NCBI GenBank assembly: GCA_026991755.1
Contig: JALXAX010000144.1
Location: 1-47,032 of the forward strand
DNA: 47,032 bases
Origin: Thiotrichaceae bacterium
GTDB taxonomy: Bacteria; Pseudomonadota; Gammaproteobacteria; Thiotrichales; Thiotrichaceae
Reading direction: 5' to 3'
The notes beneath the pieces were generated by a model. The model was not told where the DNA came from and did not search any database. It saw only the letters and a program-made list of their open reading frames with translations. Within the stretch, counting starts at the first letter, position 1, and each line of letters begins with the position of its first letter. This document shows positions 29,344-38,969 of this stretch, one piece after another. The position numbers and the translations under genes were made by a program.

Positions 29344-30432
29344 ATGAATACTAAACTCCTCTTTCGCACGCTTTTTCTACTCACTAGCACTTTGTTTATC
29401 AACAACAATCTATTAGCAAAAGCCCCCTTGCCCAGCTACACGGCACAGTTCAGTGTATTTAGTAAAAATAATAATCAGATCATTTATCTGAAGAATCAAC
29501 CACAGTCAGAAATCATCAAGATGAGCACGGTAAATGGGAGCATTATAAAAAGAATTCCCTTTGACCCCAAAGCCTCCAACCCAGCATTAATCCCATTTGC
29601 AGCCACCCCCGATGGTTTTAAGCTATTAGCTTTCAGCCCAGAAGGCATTGCTGTTATCCATAACGGCACTGGCAAAACATTAAGAACATTGCCCTACCCC
29701 GCAAGAAGCGCGCCCTATACATACTATGCTCGATCAATACATCGAGAACTTTTTATACAAAGTGATGATGGCGTACTGCTTTCTATACCTAACCCTGATA
29801 ATCAACACATTGATCTAATCCATACAGGGTCAGGAAAGCTGTTACACAAGATTGACCTATTAAACAATGAAGCCGGCATTACTGACCCCGTGCTAAAAGG
29901 CATCGCCTTTAATAAGAAAAGAAATTTGATTGCTTACGAGGTTAGCTCAAGGCGCAATGGAAAAACCACATTACAGATTTATGATCTTTATAAAAAGCAG
30001 AATATATTCAATATCATCATTGAACAGCCACACAGTAATGCCGATACATTACGCTTTAGCAAAGACCAGAAATGGATACTGCTAAATAACATTAACGGGA
30101 AAGATATAAAGCTCGTAGATATCAGCAACTCGTTAGTTAAAAGCTTACCTTTTCAATACAGTAGCTTTGCTAGTTTTATTGCTAGCTCTGATAATATTGT
30201 GGTCGTTCAGCCTTATGAACAAAGCTATTCGGTTTGGAATATTCGGACAGAGAAAAAGGTAACTAAGCCCCTTCCCAGTCAACAATATGGCTGGAAAGTT
30301 ACACAAAGTGCAGATGGATCACGATTGGCTTTGCCTTATCAATCTGCGAACTTTCATGATGTGGATAAACTATTAATCATTAATGCCAAGAGCGGAAACG
30401 TACTACGTCAACTTAAGGGGCAGCTCTATTAA
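29344..30432 (+). CDS. Exported WD40/YVTN-type beta-propeller-like protein
   Basis: The 362-residue protein has a signal peptide (residues 1-25, cut near NNLLA-KA). The rest is strand-rich with repeated blade-like motifs: FAATPDGFKLLAFSPEGIAV, TGKTLRTLPYP, TGSGKLLHKIDLL, LRFSKDQKWILLNN, YSVWNIRTEKKV and QSADGSRLALPYQ. These are typical of six- or seven-bladed propellers. It carries no catalytic signature, so a binding or scaffolding role in the periplasm is likely. Family assignment is by repeat pattern only. The gene is isolated. Confidence 0.75.
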   Translation: MNTKLLFRTLFLLTSTLFINNNLLAKAPLPSYTAQFSVFSKNNNQIIYLKNQPQSEIIKMSTVNGSIIKRIPFDPKASNPALIPFAATPDGFKLLAFSPEGIAVIHNGTGKTLRTLPYPARSAPYTYYARSIHRELFIQSDDGVLLSIPNPDNQHIDLIHTGSGKLLHKIDLLNNEAGITDPVLKGIAFNKKRNLIAYEVSSRRNGKTTLQIYDLYKKQNIFNIIIEQPHSNADTLRFSKDQKWILLNNINGKDIKLVDISNSLVKSLPFQYSSFASFIASSDNIVVVQPYEQSYSVWNIRTEKKVTKPLPSQQYGWKVTQSADGSRLALPYQSANFHDVDKLLIINAKSGNVLRQLKGQLY

Positions 30433-30525
30433 AGTCAGGGCTAACTCTTTAAAATTCACTTAATTTAATATTTATGTGAATCATTGCAGTGATTTGCCGT
30501 GCCCAACATGAGTGTTACATCGTTT

Positions 30526-30551
30526 GTTGGGCTTCCTAGCGTCAGCCCAAC
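30526..30551. repeat. Hairpin repeat, family E
   Basis: GTTGGGCT (30526-30533) pairs with AGCCCAAC (30544-30551) across a ten-base loop, followed by CTACGG. It lies between the convergent propeller and trxC genes. No T-tract follows, so it looks like a dispersed repeat rather than a terminator. Confidence 0.6.
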
Positions 30552-30610
30552 CTACGGATTGTATTATATATTTACAAGTATGGCTGAGACAGCTATGTAA
30601 TCAGGACAAT

Positions 30611-31042
30611 TTATAAATGGCTCTGTACCCACTGGCTAATCTGCACCGCGCTCATCGCGCCCGCTTGTTGCGCAACCTCTTTACCGTTCTTGTAAAGAAT
30701 CATCGTTGGAATACTGCGAATACCAAACTGCGCAGCTGTTTGCTGATTATTTTCAGTATCCAGCTTGGCAAAACGAACCCTCGGCTCTAGCTGCTCTGCT
30801 GCTTTTTTAAATTCAGGTGCCATCATTTTGCAAGGGCCACACCATGATGCCCAGAAATCTACCACTACGGGGATATCATTTTTTGAAATGTGTTTACTAA
30901 ACGTTTGATCGGTTAATTCCACAGGCGCTCCTACAAACAAAGCTTGTTTACACTTACCGCATTTAGGATGATCTTTTAATCGTTCAGTAGGGATACGATT
31001 AGTAGCTGAACAATGGGGACAGATAATATGTGATGTTGACAT
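30611..31042 (-). CDS. trxC: Thioredoxin 2 (TrxC)
   Basis: TrxC is a cytoplasmic disulfide reductase. The start at 31042 (MSTSHIICPHC) is chosen because AGAGGTG precedes it. A longer frame adds an unsupported 23-residue leader. The 143-residue product has an N-terminal zinc ribbon, with CPHC near residue 8 and CGKC near residue 29. The active site is WASWCGPCKMM, and the cis-proline is in IRSIPTMILY. The zinc ribbon distinguishes TrxC from TrxA. The gene is divergent from glyA. Confidence 0.96.
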   Translation of the reverse strand: MSTSHIICPHCSATNRIPTERLKDHPKCGKCKQALFVGAPVELTDQTFSKHISKNDIPVVVDFWASWCGPCKMMAPEFKKAAEQLEPRVRFAKLDTENNQQTAAQFGIRSIPTMILYKNGKEVAQQAGAMSAVQISQWVQSHL

Positions 31043-31204
31043 GATATTTTCACCTCTTAGTTTAGATATAACGAGCCAAGTACTCATGAGATAACCCCAT
31101 AGGTTATTCACAACGTCTCACTATACGAATAACAGAAGAATGCGGTATGATTACGCCCTTTTCAAGTTACAACCGTTTTATCTATTACAAACAGAGAGGC
31201 TCAA

Positions 31205-32458
31205 ATGTTTTCTAAAGACATGCAATTAGCAGGTTACGATGATGAATTATTCAAAGCAATGGAAGAAGAGGCGCAACGCCAAGAAGACCATATTGAATTA
31301 ATCGCCTCAGAAAACTACGCAAGCCCTCGTGTAATGGAAGCTCAAGGCTCTGTTTTGACCAACAAATATGCCGAAGGCTACCCTGCTAAGCGTTACTACG
31401 GTGGTTGTGAGTATGTAGACGTTGCTGAGCAATTAGCGATTGATCGTGTTAAAGAATTGTTTGATGCTGATTACGCCAATGTACAGCCTCATTCTGGCTC
31501 ACAAGCAAATGCTGCGGTTTATCTTGCCTTATTAAACGCGGGCGATACCGTACTCGGTATGAGCTTGTCAGACGGTGGTCATTTGACTCACGGATCACAC
31601 GTTAGCTTTTCAGGTAAAACTTATAACGCGGTTCAGTATGGTCTTAATGCTGAAACAGGCGAGATTGATTATGAGCAGGTTGAGCTACTAGCCCTTGAGC
31701 ATAAACCCAAGATGATTGTGGCAGGCTTTTCTGCTTATTCTCGTATTGCAGATTGGCAACGTTTCCGTGATATTGCGGATAAAGTCGGCGCTTACCTAAT
31801 GGTTGATATGGCTCACGTAGCAGGTTTAGTGGCTGCGGGTGAATATCCTAGCCCTGTGGCGATTGCAGATGTGACCACCTCAACAACTCACAAAACATTA
31901 CGTGGGCCTCGTGGAGGCATCATTCTTGCGAAAGCTAACGAAGAAATCGAGAAAAAGCTTAATTCAGCTATTTTCCCTGGTATTCAGGGTGGCCCTTTAA
32001 TGCATGTGATCGCTGCAAAAGCCGTTTCATTTAAAGAAGCAATGGAACCTGAATACAAAGAATATCAAAAGCAAGTAGTCGTTAATGCGCGTGCAATGGC
32101 GAACACCATGATCGAACGGGGCTATGACGTTATCTCTAACGGCACCGATAACCACCTGTTCTTAGTAAGCTTTATCAAACAGGGCATGACAGGAAAAGCG
32201 GTTGATGCAGCACTCACCAAAGCACACATCACGGTTAATAAAAACTCAGTGCCTAATGACCCACAATCTCCATTTGTCACCAGCGGTATCCGCGTCGGCA
32301 CGCCTGCTATCACCACTCGTGGCTTTAATGAGCAAGATGCAACCAACCTAGCTAGCTGGATTTGTGATATTCTCGACGATCTAGAAAACGAATCAACCAT
32401 TGATGCAGTGAGGGAGAAAGTACAGGAAATTTGTAAACGGTTACCTGTATATAGCTAA
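31205..32458 (+). CDS. glyA: Serine hydroxymethyltransferase
   Basis: GlyA interconverts serine and glycine with tetrahydrofolate, supplying one-carbon units. The 417-residue length is standard. Landmarks are [41 protein letters not shown], the PLP-binding Lys in [14 protein letters not shown], and AGHTH-like residues in [24 protein letters not shown]-like sequence precedes the ATG. nrdR follows after 14 bases, so it heads a long operon through nusB. Confidence 0.98.
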   Translation: MFSKDMQLAGYDDELFKAMEEEAQRQEDHIELIASENYASPRVMEAQGSVLTNKYAEGYPAKRYYGGCEYVDVAEQLAIDRVKELFDADYANVQPHSGSQANAAVYLALLNAGDTVLGMSLSDGGHLTHGSHVSFSGKTYNAVQYGLNAETGEIDYEQVELLALEHKPKMIVAGFSAYSRIADWQRFRDIADKVGAYLMVDMAHVAGLVAAGEYPSPVAIADVTTSTTHKTLRGPRGGIILAKANEEIEKKLNSAIFPGIQGGPLMHVIAAKAVSFKEAMEPEYKEYQKQVVVNARAMANTMIERGYDVISNGTDNHLFLVSFIKQGMTGKAVDAALTKAHITVNKNSVPNDPQSPFVTSGIRVGTPAITTRGFNEQDATNLASWICDILDDLENESTIDAVREKVQEICKRLPVYS

Positions 32459-32472
32459 CTGAGGAAAAGGCT

Positions 32473-32931
32473 ATGCACTGTCCATTTTGTGGAGATAAAA
32501 CAACGCGGGTCGTTGACTCGCGTTTTGCCAGTGATGGCGACCAGGTAAGACGCAGGCGTGAATGCCAAGGCTGCAACGAACGTTTTACGACTTATGAAAC
32601 GGCAAATTTTAATATGCCGACGGTTTTAAAATCTAACGATATACGCCAAAGTTTTAGCGAACACAAGCTTCGTGACGGCATGATGCGCGCGCTAAAAAAA
32701 CGCCCTGTCACTGCTGAGCAAATGGAATCTGCCATTATCCGCATCAAGAAAAGCATCCTCTCTACGGGTGAAAGCGAAGTGCAATCTGATCATATCGGAG
32801 CGCATGTGATGCAAGAACTTCGCTCGCTGGACGATGTAGCCTACATCCGCTTTGCTTCTGTTTATAATAGCTTTAATACCATTACTGAATTTCAGAATGT
32901 GATTGAGCAGATGGAAAAAAGTAGTGGCTAG
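32473..32931 (+). CDS. nrdR: Transcriptional repressor NrdR
   Basis: NrdR is an ATP/dATP-sensing repressor of ribonucleotide reductase genes. The 152-residue protein has an N-terminal zinc ribbon (MHCPFCGDKTTRVVDSR and RECQGCNERFTTYE). The ATP-cone follows, with MRALKKRPVTAEQMESAI and DDVAYIRFASVYNSF. NrdR between glyA and ribD is a common gammaproteobacterial arrangement. Its end overlaps the preferred ribD start by eight bases. Confidence 0.97.
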   Translation: MHCPFCGDKTTRVVDSRFASDGDQVRRRRECQGCNERFTTYETANFNMPTVLKSNDIRQSFSEHKLRDGMMRALKKRPVTAEQMESAIIRIKKSILSTGESEVQSDHIGAHVMQELRSLDDVAYIRFASVYNSFNTITEFQNVIEQMEKSSG

Positions 32932-34069
32932 GACGCTGTCCACCTTCACACGCCAAGACTCCAAAGCGATGGCTCGCGCCATCCAACTCGCCAAGAAAGG
33001 GCTTTATACCACCCACCCTAACCCTAGAGTCGGCTGTGTCATTACTAAAAATGATGTCATTATTGCTGAAGGCTGGCACGTTAAAACAGGCGAGCCTCAT
33101 GCTGAAATCAATGCACTCAAGCAACTGACTCCAGAACAAGCTCAAGGTGCAACGGCTTATGTGACACTAGAGCCTTGCTTCCACACAGGTAGAACACCAC
33201 CCTGCTCCCAAGCACTTATTAAAGCAGGTATTGCACAAGTAGTCGTTGCCATGCAAGACCCTAACCCACTGGTAGCAGGACAAGGCTTACAACAATTACG
33301 CAAAGCGGGTATTGATACCGCTTCGGGCTTAATGGAAGCCGAGGCTAAAGCGCTAAACCCTGGTTTTATTAAACGCATGGAGCAAAGTTTACCTTGGGTT
33401 TCAGTCAAATTAGCCATGAGTCTAGATGGTAGAACGGCAATGGCATCGGGCGAGAGTAAATGGATCACATCACCCGAAGCTCGTAGAGATGTGCAGTTTT
33501 TACGAGCTAAAGCTTCAGCTATTTTAACAGGGCAAGGCACTGTTTTAGCGGATGATCCATCGTTAAATGTGAGACTAAACGCTGATGAGTTAGCGATTGA
33601 TGGAGAAGTTCGTCAACCTGTTCGCGTTGTTCTAGACCCCGAACTGAAAATGTCAGCTGATTCGCTCATGCTCAGTTTGGAAGGCCAAACGCTGATCTTA
33701 ACAACCCATGCTGATCCTTTGAAAACAAAGGCTTTACAGGATAAAGGAGCTGAGGTTATCACTCTCCAATCACCCTCACCTTCAATAATATCTTTAAGGG
33801 AAGCCTTACAAACCCTAGCTCAAAAAGAGATCAACGAAATCCACGTAGAAGCAGGTGCAACGCTGTGTGGTGCGCTAATTGCTGAAGGCTTGGTGGATGA
33901 GTTAATCATCTATATGGCACCTCATTTAATGGGCGCTAACGCACGGGGTTTACTTAATATCCCCGAACTTGAGCAAATGAAAGACAGGATTGATCTGCAC
34001 ATTCAAGATATACGTGCAATTGGCTCTGATTGGCGTATCATTGCACGTCCTAAAAACGTTAGTCAGTAG
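32924..34069 (+). CDS. ribD: Bifunctional pyrimidine deaminase/reductase RibD
   Basis: RibD carries out the second and third steps of riboflavin synthesis. The GTG at 32924 is preferred because it gives the usual short leader before AMARAIQLAKKG. A TTG at 32903 and an ATG at 32969 are alternatives. The N-terminal deaminase has GEPHAEINAL and PCFHTGRTPPC, with the zinc-binding His and Cys residues. The C-terminal reductase begins near VKLAMSLDGRTAM and includes ILTGQGTVLADDPSLNVR. It is translationally coupled to nrdR by overlap and precedes a repeat-filled gap before ribE. Confidence 0.95.
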   Translation: MARTLSTFTRQDSKAMARAIQLAKKGLYTTHPNPRVGCVITKNDVIIAEGWHVKTGEPHAEINALKQLTPEQAQGATAYVTLEPCFHTGRTPPCSQALIKAGIAQVVVAMQDPNPLVAGQGLQQLRKAGIDTASGLMEAEAKALNPGFIKRMEQSLPWVSVKLAMSLDGRTAMASGESKWITSPEARRDVQFLRAKASAILTGQGTVLADDPSLNVRLNADELAIDGEVRQPVRVVLDPELKMSADSLMLSLEGQTLILTTHADPLKTKALQDKGAEVITLQSPSPSIISLREALQTLAQKEINEIHVEAGATLCGALIAEGLVDELIIYMAPHLMGANARGLLNIPELEQMKDRIDLHIQDIRAIGSDWRIIARPKNVSQ

Positions 34070-34108
34070 ACCTAGCAACCCTAATTAGTTAGCACGCAAA
34101 AATTAAGT

Positions 34109-34215
34109 CCCCTCTCCCCTAAGTAGGGGAGAGGGTTAGGGTGAGGGGTATGATGAATCAAGTATTTAGCTTACATTTTACCCCTCCCTCCCCCACCAGG
34201 TGGGGGGAAGTTTAA
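34109..34215. repeat. GC-rich inverted-repeat cluster, family F
   Basis: CCCTCTCCCCT near 34110 pairs with AGGGGAGAGGG at 34125-34135. A second stem forms between GAGGGGTA (34143-34150) and TACCCCTC (34179-34186). A third lies in the CCCCCACC...GGTGGGGG stretch near 34190-34207. The type is a widespread dispersed repeat. It sits inside the rib operon between ribD and ribE and may act on mRNA stability. No FMN riboswitch signature is present. Confidence 0.75.
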
Positions 34216-34267
34216 TCTACTACAACTTTTTAGCTACATTAAAATTAAACCCACGCAACCCAAGATT

Positions 34268-34921
34268 ATGTTTACTGGAATCATCGAAGCCATCGGCACA
34301 TTACAAAAGATCCAACCGCAAGGTGGCGATATGCGCCTGACCATAAACACGGGCAAGCTGGATATGTCGGATGTAGCTTTGGGCGATAGTGTTGCTGTCA
34401 ATGGGGTGTGCCTAACCGCCATCGCACTTGAAGCGCAAAGCTTTACCGCTGATGTATCCAATGAAACTTTGTCTTTAACATCTCTGGGTAAGTTATCAGT
34501 AGGCTCTGAAGCTAATCTGGAAAAAGCACTGACATTACAGACTCGTTTAGGCGGTCATCTGGTCAGTGGCCATGTCGATGGTTTAGGTAAAGTCGTTAAG
34601 ATTTATGATGATGGGCGATCAGTACGCTTCCATATCCAAGCCCCCGATGAGCTAGCAAAGTACATCGCTGATAAAGGTTCTATTTGCGTGGATGGCGTAA
34701 GCTTAACCGTTAACAAAATTGAAGGTTCGGTGTTTGAATTAAACATCGTTCCTCACACCATCGCAGAAACCATCATCAAACACTATTCCACATCCACATT
34801 GGTAAATCTTGAAGTGGATGTCATAGCTCGCTATCTTGAGCGGCTACTTACAGGAACTACTGCCACAGAAAACGAGGGAATCACCCAAGCGTTTCTAGCA
34901 GAGAATGGATTTATAAAATAA
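34268..34921 (+). CDS. ribE: Riboflavin synthase alpha chain
   Basis: RibE dismutates two molecules of 6,7-dimethyl-8-ribityllumazine to riboflavin. The 217-residue protein has the diagnostic MFTGIIEAIG start and two lumazine-binding repeats. The first has LGDSVAVNGVCLTA and the second has GSICVDGVSLTVNKIE. LGGHLVSGHVDGLG is the inter-repeat motif. Its stop shares one base with the ribBA start. Confidence 0.97.
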   Translation: MFTGIIEAIGTLQKIQPQGGDMRLTINTGKLDMSDVALGDSVAVNGVCLTAIALEAQSFTADVSNETLSLTSLGKLSVGSEANLEKALTLQTRLGGHLVSGHVDGLGKVVKIYDDGRSVRFHIQAPDELAKYIADKGSICVDGVSLTVNKIEGSVFELNIVPHTIAETIIKHYSTSTLVNLEVDVIARYLERLLTGTTATENEGITQAFLAENGFIK

Positions 34922-36039
34922 TGAACACACAATTTAATACCATCGAAGAAATCCTCGAAGAAATGGCGCTAGGTAAAATGGTCGTTATCGTTGATGATGA
35001 AGACCGCGAAAATGAAGGCGATCTGCTAATGGCAGCCTCTCAAGTCAAGCCCGAAGACATCAACTTTATGGCAACATATGGACGTGGCTTAGTCTGTATG
35101 CCGATCACTCAAGAGCGTTGTAAGCAACTCGATTTACCCTTAATGGTGCATCAAAATGATGAGAAGTTTAGTACTAACTTTACCATTTCAATCGAAGCCT
35201 CAGAAGGCGTAACCACGGGCATCTCGGCTTATGATCGTGCTTTAACGGTGCGTAACGCAGTTGCCCCTGATGCAACACCTGCAAGTATTGTTCAACCAGG
35301 CCATATCTTTCCACTGATGGCTAAACACGGCGGTGTTCTAACGCGCGCTGGGCATACTGAAGCAGGCTGTGATTTAGCACGACTGGCTGGTTTTGAACCC
35401 GCTGCCGTTATCGTCGAGATTTTAAATGAAGACGGCACTATGGCACGTCGTGATGACCTGTTTAAATTCGCCAAACAGCATGATTTAAAGATTGGTACGA
35501 TTGAAGACTTAATCCGCTACCGTGTTGAAAACGAAAGAACCGTTAGCCAAATTCAAAAAAACATCGTCAACACACATTTTGGTGAATTCACTATTGCCGC
35601 TTACCGTGACAATAGTGATAAAGACATTCACTTAGCACTCATCAAAGGTGATATTAACCCCGATGAACCTACCCTGGTTCGTGTGCATGTAGAAAACGAA
35701 TTATGCGACATGCTATCACTACAAGAAAGCGCCTGTGGCTGGCCTTTACGTGATACTATGAAACGCATCTCTGAGGAAGGCAAAGGGGTTATCGTTATTT
35801 TGCGCACACCCGATTGCAGTGCGGAAGATTTGCTAGACAAGCTATCCCAACTTCATGATAGCGCTGACGATTCACCCGATAACAGTAATGCCTCAGGAAA
35901 AGAATTACGCACCTTCGGAATTGGCGCGCAGATTCTGGCAGATTTAAACGTAAAGAAAATGTTGGTGATGAGTGCACCTAAGAAATTCCACGGACTAGCG
36001 GGCTTCGGGCTTGAAATTGTAGATTATGTACAAGGCTAA
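34921..36039 (+). CDS. ribBA: DHBP synthase with degenerate GTP cyclohydrolase II domain
   Basis: The N-terminal 205 residues are 3,4-dihydroxy-2-butanone-4-phosphate synthase, with intact acidic metal-binding VDDEDRENEGDL, GRGLVCMPIT and RAGHTEAGCDLARLAG. The C-terminal half (about 206-372) is homologous to GTP cyclohydrolase II. It lacks the zinc-binding cysteine cluster, because NELCDMLSLQESACGWPL replaces the usual Cys-x10-Cys-x-Cys segment. So it probably makes DHBP only, as in the RibBX-type proteins of many gammaproteobacteria, and a separate RibA is needed elsewhere. It is coupled to ribE by a one-base overlap. Confidence 0.93.
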   Translation: MNTQFNTIEEILEEMALGKMVVIVDDEDRENEGDLLMAASQVKPEDINFMATYGRGLVCMPITQERCKQLDLPLMVHQNDEKFSTNFTISIEASEGVTTGISAYDRALTVRNAVAPDATPASIVQPGHIFPLMAKHGGVLTRAGHTEAGCDLARLAGFEPAAVIVEILNEDGTMARRDDLFKFAKQHDLKIGTIEDLIRYRVENERTVSQIQKNIVNTHFGEFTIAAYRDNSDKDIHLALIKGDINPDEPTLVRVHVENELCDMLSLQESACGWPLRDTMKRISEEGKGVIVILRTPDCSAEDLLDKLSQLHDSADDSPDNSNASGKELRTFGIGAQILADLNVKKMLVMSAPKKFHGLAGFGLEIVDYVQG

Positions 36040-36132
36040 TAAGTAAGGCTACTCCACCCTCCTCTTGTTTAAAGGAGGAGCTAAACAAGCAGATTCAGAT
36101 TCAATAAGCAAAGAGAACAAAAGGATAAATCA

Positions 36133-36612
36133 ATGTTGCAAGACGTAAAAATAATTGAAGGTAATTTCACTTCTGGTGAAGCTAAATACGGTATAGCTGT
36201 CGCAAGATTCAACGAATTTATTGTTGAAAACCTATTAACAGGTGCAGTGGACTCTTTAGTACGTCATGGTGTTGATAAATCTTCCATTGAAGTAGCCCGC
36301 GTTCCTGGCGCTTATGAATTACCTCTTATAGTGCAACAAATGGCTAAGAGCGGAAAATACGATGCTATTATTGCATTAGGTGCAGTGATTCGTGGTAGCA
36401 CCCCCCACTTTGATTATGTAGCAGGCGAATCTGCCAAAGGTTTAGCTACCGTTGGTATGAACTACTCCCTACCCGTAGTAAACGGCATTATCACCACAGA
36501 TACTATTGAACAAGCCATTGAACGCGCTGGCACAAAAGCAGGCAACAAAGGCGCTGAAGCTGGCCTTGTCGCTATCGAAATGGTATCACTACTTGAGCAG
36601 TATTCTAGCTAA
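36133..36612 (+). CDS. ribH: 6,7-dimethyl-8-ribityllumazine synthase
   Basis: RibH condenses DHBP with the ribitylamino-pyrimidine from the RibD branch. The 159-residue protein has [20 protein letters not shown], the VPGAYELPL motif, and [20 protein letters not shown] with the catalytic His. AAAAGGATAA precedes the ATG. It follows ribBA after 93 bases. Confidence 0.97.
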   Translation: MLQDVKIIEGNFTSGEAKYGIAVARFNEFIVENLLTGAVDSLVRHGVDKSSIEVARVPGAYELPLIVQQMAKSGKYDAIIALGAVIRGSTPHFDYVAGESAKGLATVGMNYSLPVVNGIITTDTIEQAIERAGTKAGNKGAEAGLVAIEMVSLLEQYSS

Positions 36613-36685
36613 GAAGCTAGCTAAAACCTAGCTAAGCAACGCTAGAAACACCCAAAATACTCTGCAAACCAGAATAGACCCCATT

Positions 36686-37141
36686 ATGGCAAAAATCACT
36701 CCCAAGCAAGAGCATATCTCACGCCGTCGTGTAGCTCGTAAATTGTCATTAATGGCAATGTATCAATGGCATCTGAATGATGATGACTACGACAGCATCT
36801 ATGCCTATTATCTAGAAGAAAAAGATATGGCGAGTGACTTACGCAAATCTGATGTAGGCTATTTTCGAGCACTTACCGAGTCATCCATCAACTTAAACGA
36901 AAAGCTTGATGAACAAATTAAGCCCTTCGTTGATAGACCCATAGAACAAATTGGCCCCATGGAACACTCGGTGCTTTTACTCGGCACTACAGAGCTTAAT
37001 AACCACCTGGACGTAGGCTATAAAACAGTGGTAAATGAATGGGTAAACTTATGTAAAAAGTTTGGTCCTGAAGGCTCTTATAAGTTTATCAATGGCGTGC
37101 TTGATAAGCTGGCTGTAGAAATCCGTAAGGATGAGGCTTAG
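36686..37141 (+). CDS. nusB: Transcription antitermination factor NusB
   Basis: NusB acts with NusE in rRNA transcription antitermination. The 151-residue protein has the N-terminal RRRVARKLSLMAMYQW and the C-terminal FGPEGSYKFINGVLDKLA. It closes the conserved glyA-nrdR-rib-nusB run. The downstream thiL/pgpA genes usual in this synteny are absent, and accessory DNA begins within about 20 bases. Confidence 0.95.
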   Translation: MAKITPKQEHISRRRVARKLSLMAMYQWHLNDDDYDSIYAYYLEEKDMASDLRKSDVGYFRALTESSINLNEKLDEQIKPFVDRPIEQIGPMEHSVLLLGTTELNNHLDVGYKTVVNEWVNLCKKFGPEGSYKFINGVLDKLAVEIRKDEA

Positions 37142-37159
37142 CTAATTAGCTAAGCTTAA

Positions 37160-37250
37160 GGAGACAAAAAAGCATCCACATCAGGCTTGCCACAATTGAA
37201 GGACTTTAGCTCATTCTTTTTTTATCAAGTAATTCAACAGTGTATAAAAT
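37160..37250 (-). pseudogene. 5' remnant of a GNAT (TacT-type) toxin
   Basis: On the minus strand, in two frames split near an A7 run, residues read YTVELLDKK and then NELKSFNCGKPDVDAFLS. This is the N-terminus of GNAT acetyltransferase toxins (FxCGxxxxDxFL). The frame ends abruptly near nusB, so most of the toxin is missing. It follows the DUF1778 antitoxin remnant in the expected order. Confidence 0.6.
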
Positions 37251-37253
37251 AAT

Positions 37254-37531
37254 TCACACCTTGAAACCATTTTTATCAAGGCTCTTAGCTACATCAAGTA
37301 GCTTTTGAATTGGTGCTTTTGTGCTTTTACAAACCTCCATAAAGCGATTAACTTGAATACTACTCAGATTAATCTGGGTTTCACCCTGTAAAACTTTTGG
37401 CGCATCTTTTAATATCAAACGCGTTAGATATTCAGTAACGGTGCAACCTAAAAGAGTGTTGCAGCTCGCTCTGCAAGCTGTTTGGTTTGTTCATTTACCC
37501 GCATATCAATACATGTTGCTAACATTGCCAT
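37254..37531 (-). pseudogene. Frameshifted DUF1778 (TacA-type) antitoxin
   Basis: The ATG at 37531 begins MAMLATCIDMRVNEQTKQLA and stops early at TAG near codon 28. Adding one base restores the frame through TVTEYLTRLILKDAPKVLQ and a C-terminus of IQKLLDVAKSLDKNG, ending at TGA 37254-37256. The full length (92 codons) and domain fit DUF1778 ribbon-helix-helix antitoxins, which pair with GNAT toxins. The pair is decayed. Confidence 0.7.
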
Positions 37532-37675
37532 TTATTACCTCTACCTGACTTATATTTAGTCGCCCCTGAATAACTATTCAAGCAACTGATAATATAGGAA
37601 TAACTTCCCAATAAAGGTGAAGATTTTGACCAGAAATAGTATAATCAAGCTTTATTATCGGTCGAAGTGTTCACT

Positions 37676-38950
37676 ATGTTGACTCCTAGCTCCCCTCATC
37701 ACCAAACCAACCTATTTGGCTCAGACCTGCTGCTCCAGCTTGATCCCAGCGATCCCCTTCTCAAATTGTCAGAAACCATTCCATGGGAATTATTTGATGA
37801 GCAGTTTGCCAAGCACTACTGCAAAGATAACGGAGCTGCTACACGGGCGAGCAGCACTCGAAAATAATGTCAATATAGACACCACCGTACAAGAGAAAAA
37901 CATCACCTACCCCACCGACTCTAAACTCGCCATTAAAATCATAAACCGTCTGAACAAGCTAGCTAAGAAAGAAGGGATTCAACAACACCGTACCTACCTC
38001 AAAGAAGTGAAGCACTGCCGTCTGGCTATTCGGAACTTTCGTCATCCTAAGAAACGCATCAAGGCTAGAAAAGCACTGAAATGTTTACGCACCATCGCGG
38101 GTATTCTTATCCGTGAACTGAGAAGAAAGCTCTCAGCGTACGATCTGTTCGAGGTTCACCAAAGAGACTTTCTATTCTATGAGCGTGTACTAGCACAGCG
38201 TCTCAAAGATAAGCATAAGATCTATTCACTGCATGAGCCTCATGTTTACTGTATGGTCAAAGGAAAAGATCATGTGCCCTACGAATATGGCAATAAAGTC
38301 TCTATCGCCAGTACCGCGAAGAGCAATAGTATTGTCGGTGCGGTCAGTCATGAGAAAAACATCCATGACAGCCATACATTACCCGAAGTACTGGAACATA
38401 TTGATCAGAGCCGAGGAATGAAAGCCAAGCAAGCCACCTGTGTTAGAGGGTATCGAGGCAAAAACAACGTTAATGGTACCGACATCGTGCTACCCAAGCC
38501 TCCCTTGAAGCGGGACAATCGCTATCAGCGTGATAAAAAGCGCAAACAGTGTCGAAGGCGAGCTGCCATAGAGCCGATCATAGGTCATTTGAAATCAGAC
38601 TTTCGATTATCCAGAAACTTCCTTAAGGAACCTCTTGTATCTGATCAAGTCATGATTCGTTTTTCTGAGGCTAGAATCCGCCAGCTTTTCGCTATAAAAG
38701 TGACCAATAGCTACGGCTATTGCTAACTTTTCTATCAAAAACCTGACAAATTCTATCTGCTGAAGCTTCTAGGTTTCGCTAAAGCTCAGCTAAGTCTCAG
38801 AAATTCCGATCAGACTTAATCAGCTTAAGGGAACTGCAGGGGATGAAATCAACCTTCTGATGGCTGCAGCTGCCTGGAATTTAAAGAAATGGCTGGTGGC
38901 CTTTTTTTCACTGTTATTTTTAGGGAAACAGAGTGAATATTGGGCATCTC
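37676..38950 (+). pseudogene. Decayed IS5-family transposase
   Basis: The N-terminal segment starts at ATG 37676 with HHQTNLFGSDLLLQLDP and KHYCKDNG. It then breaks at about 37835, where roughly 80 codons typical of the family are missing. The next frame carries NIDTTVQEKNITYPTDSKL, the GNKVSIAST region and RRRAAIEPIIGHLKSDFRLS, which match the DDE transposase core. It is interrupted at 38629. The C-terminus, GDEINLLMAAAAWNLKKW, resumes in another frame at 38831. Removal of exactly 202 bases restores the frame. The normal stop is lost at the vapC junction. No clear terminal inverted repeats were found. Inactive as a transposase. Confidence 0.85.
38629..38830. mobile_element. 202-bp insertion within the transposase remnant
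   Basis: The insert is bounded by the heptamer CTTAAGG at 38622-38628 and 38824-38830, as expected of a target duplication. Internal inverted sequence links CTGATCAAGTC at 38641 with GACTTAATCAG near 38813-38823, and TTTCTGAG near 38666 with CTCAGAAA near 38796. This suggests a MITE-like unit nested in the IS. No coding capacity was found. Confidence 0.7.
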
Positions 38951-38969
38951 AAGCATTGGATCAAGCTAA

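Noticed and set aside
31112-31204. Possible glycine riboswitch upstream of glyA
   Set aside because: The gap is too short and lacks the conserved elements.
34070-34267. Possible FMN riboswitch before ribE
   Set aside because: The conserved RFN sequence elements are absent; the structure is a dispersed GC-rich repeat.
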